DNA from: Bacteroidales bacterium
Lineage (GTDB): Bacteria > Bacteroidota > Bacteroidia > Bacteroidales > GCA-2748055
Direction: 5' to 3'
NCBI GenBank assembly: GCA_021738565.1
Contig: JAIPBT010000013.1
Span: 31,367 to 95,366, forward strand
DNA length: 64,000 nt
Below the pieces are notes generated by a model, which was not told the DNA's origin, did not search any database, and worked only from the letters and a program-made list of their open reading frames with translations. Below are positions 62,518-64,000 of the stretch, piece by piece (position 1 is the first letter of the stretch; every line of letters begins with the position of its first letter). The position numbers and the translations under genes were made by a program.

Positions 62518-63828
62518 TTAACAGTTCAGAATATAATTGGTTGTTTTTTCAAGAGAAATTTTTCTGCTTCCCTTGACCAGGATGTAATATCCGGAAGGGG
62601 GATGTTCCTGCAGATACCGGTTACATTCACCGGTATTCCTGAAAAAGAGATATGGAAATCTGTCGCCCTTGGAAAACTGATAAAAGATGCTGCCGGTCAG
62701 TAATACAAGCTCCGGCGGATCTTGTTTCAGCGAAAGCAATATTTCTTCATGTTCCTCGTGGGCATTTTCTCCAAGCTCAAGCATATCGCCCAGGATAACC
62801 ATTTTCCGCAGCTTCGTATCGCTTGTCATAAATTCTTTCAATGCGGCAGCCATACTTGTGGGATTTGCGTTGTAAGCATCAAGAATGATCCGGTTGTTCT
62901 TTCCTTTTAATATTTGTGAACGGTTGTTTTCCGGCACATAACAAGCAATGGCCCCCGAAATCAAGGAGGGATCAACATTGAAATGAAGACCAATCGCAAC
63001 CGCTGCAAGCATATTTATAAAGTTGTACCTGCCAAACAATGAAGAGCTAAGCGGGTATTGGTTCCCCTCAAAGAGAAAATGTCCGGCGATCATTCCACCG
63101 GAATCAGTGATTTCCCCACCAGTTCCTTTGGGAGCATTTATTCCAAAGGGTATTGTCCTCAAGTGCCTTTCATCAGCCATCTGAACAAGCATGGCATCAT
63201 TTGTGTTAACAAATGCAGGTAAATTTTTGGCTGCCAGAAAATCATACAGCTCGCCTTTCCCTTTCCTTACACCTTCAATGCCCTCAAATCCTTCCAGGTG
63301 TGCCTTTCCAATGTTCGTAATCAGTCCCATATCCGGATCGGCGATTTTGCAGAGCCTTGCTATCTCCCCTTTGTGATTGGCTCCCATTTCTATGACGGCA
63401 ATATCTTCGTTTTTTAGTCTTAGCAGTGTAAGAGGTACCCCTATGTGATTGTTCAGATTGCCATGCGTGAAAAGTACGCGGTATTTTTTAGACAACACTG
63501 ATCCAACCAGCTCTTTTGTAGTGGTTTTCCCATTGCTTCCGGTAATAGCAAGAACCTTTCCACCCCACTGTAACCGGTGGTAATTTGCAAGTTGCTGCAG
63601 CGTTTCAAGTGCATCATCCACAACCATGATATTTCCCTGTCCCTCCAGCGAGGGATCATCGGCAACGGCAATTCGTGAACCATTGTACAAAGCATCTTTC
63701 ACGAACATATTGCCGTCGTGATTTTCTCCCTTGAGGGCAAAATAGATCCTGTTTGTACAATCTGATCGTGAATCAACTGTTATGCCTGAAGAGTTGCCAT
63801 ATTCGCGGTATAGATCCTGAAATTTCAT
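62518..63828 (-). CDS. murF: UDP-N-acetylmuramoyl-tripeptide-D-alanyl-D-alanine ligase
   Basis: Final cytoplasmic step of the peptidoglycan precursor pathway. Starting at ATG 63828 (MKFQDLYREYGNSSGITVDS) gives 436 residues, a normal length; an upstream ATG at 63852 adds 8 residues. N-terminal uridine-binding domain, then the ATP P-loop VLAITGSNGKTTTKELVGSV (about 93), THGNLNNHIGVPLTLLR (about 123), VIEMGANHKGEIARL (about 145), LDAYNANPTSMAAAL (about 313). The inorganic pyrophosphatase gene follows after 18 bp. A group II intron end lies about 40 bp upstream. Confidence 0.94.
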   Translation of the reverse strand: MKFQDLYREYGNSSGITVDSRSDCTNRIYFALKGENHDGNMFVKDALYNGSRIAVADDPSLEGQGNIMVVDDALETLQQLANYHRLQWGGKVLAITGSNGKTTTKELVGSVLSKKYRVLFTHGNLNNHIGVPLTLLRLKNEDIAVIEMGANHKGEIARLCKIADPDMGLITNIGKAHLEGFEGIEGVRKGKGELYDFLAAKNLPAFVNTNDAMLVQMADERHLRTIPFGINAPKGTGGEITDSGGMIAGHFLFEGNQYPLSSSLFGRYNFINMLAAVAIGLHFNVDPSLISGAIACYVPENNRSQILKGKNNRIILDAYNANPTSMAAALKEFMTSDTKLRKMVILGDMLELGENAHEEHEEILLSLKQDPPELVLLTGSIFYQFSKGDRFPYLFFRNTGECNRYLQEHPPSGYYILVKGSRKISLEKTTNYILNC

Positions 63829-63868
63829 ACACTTATACCCTGGGGCGTACACAAATATATTGAATCGA

Positions 63869-64000
63869 GTAGGAAGATAGGGATTTAAAATTAAATCCCC
63901 ATCTGTCCTCTCACACCACCGTACGTACCGTTCGGTATACGGCGGTTCCCTAATAAATAACTCTAACCAACCGATAGTGATCCGTCAGGAAGATATAACC
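63869..64000 (-). mobile_element. Group II intron, 3' end (domains V and VI), cut by window edge
   Basis: On the minus strand, domain V folds as ACCGCCGTATACC, loop GAAC, GGTACGTACGGTGGT (63946-63915), with the two-base bulge typical of domain V. The conserved GTGTGAGAGG follows. Domain VI is GATGGGGATTTA (63903-63892), ATTT loop, TAAATCCCTATC (63887-63876). The 3' end should lie near CCTAC (about 63869-63873). Bases 63950-64000 show no clear gene; the reverse transcriptase would lie beyond the window. The intron points the same way as murF. Confidence 0.8.

Overview
The window is from a member of the Bacteroidota, most likely a Bacteroidales/Marinilabiliales-type environmental anaerobe or facultative anaerobe. 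The signs are C-terminal Por (T9SS) sorting domains on secreted proteins, TonB-dependent receptors, GH92 and GH172 glycosidase families, a FISUMP-domain lipoprotein, near absence of Shine-Dalgarno sites, and several candidate TAnnTTTG-type -7 boxes. Base composition was not computed and no species can be named.

Layout. Bases 1-28 kb are mostly ordinary chromosome: a glucosaminidase fragment, ppc-cdd, panB-rluA-type, dnaK, a MORN-repeat protein, a T9SS subtilase coupled to xseA-xseB, a peptide-type ABC binding lipoprotein, a multi-PAS/GAF histidine kinase, a TPP-riboswitch-controlled TonB receptor, a beta-helix protein, an EEP-family nuclease/phosphatase, a CCA-adding-type enzyme, an amidohydrolase, and a TolC-HlyD efflux pair. 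The efflux pair diverges from a sigma-54 activator/histidine kinase operon (28.4-31.2 kb). After this comes a 388-bp gene-free stretch with unusual, partly mutually exclusive inverted repeats (31.2-31.4 kb). Envelope proteins follow, including a cohesin-dockerin-T9SS protein (36.9-39.0 kb).

Bases 39-47.4 kb are a graveyard of mobile and accessory DNA. It holds a DUF4258/DUF2283 pair, a truncated asnA fused to a dispersed repeat, a sulfatase N-terminus cut off beside a frameshifted IS110 transposase, a GIY-YIG remnant between inverted repeats, a composite antitoxin remnant, a tRNA-Val whose 3' end is duplicated 195 bp downstream, a FISUMP lipoprotein with a variable-region-like C-terminus, and two gene remnants meeting head to head. 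Intact GH92 and GH172 genes flank it.

Bases 48.8-64 kb return to conserved genes: a lipoprotein amidase, a Tat-exported Gfo/Idh/MocA oxidoreductase next to a fused tetrahaem cytochrome-SUMF1 protein, NUDIX, SixA-like, PhoH, nitroreductase, folC, an inositol-monophosphatase/GT2/acyl-CoA-ligase operon, inorganic pyrophosphatase and murF. The window ends inside the 3' end (domains V-VI) of a group II intron lying about 40 bp upstream of murF.

A family of about 150-bp palindromic elements (16.2, 35.4 and 53.5 kb, with fragments at 3.5 and 39.8 kb) sits directly behind the stop codons of minus-strand genes, always in the same orientation. The observations most worth following are the alternative-hairpin leader at 31.2-31.4 kb, the stop-codon-abutting repeat family, the diversity-generating-retroelement-like variable region at 45.7 kb, and the cytochrome-SUMF1 fusion.
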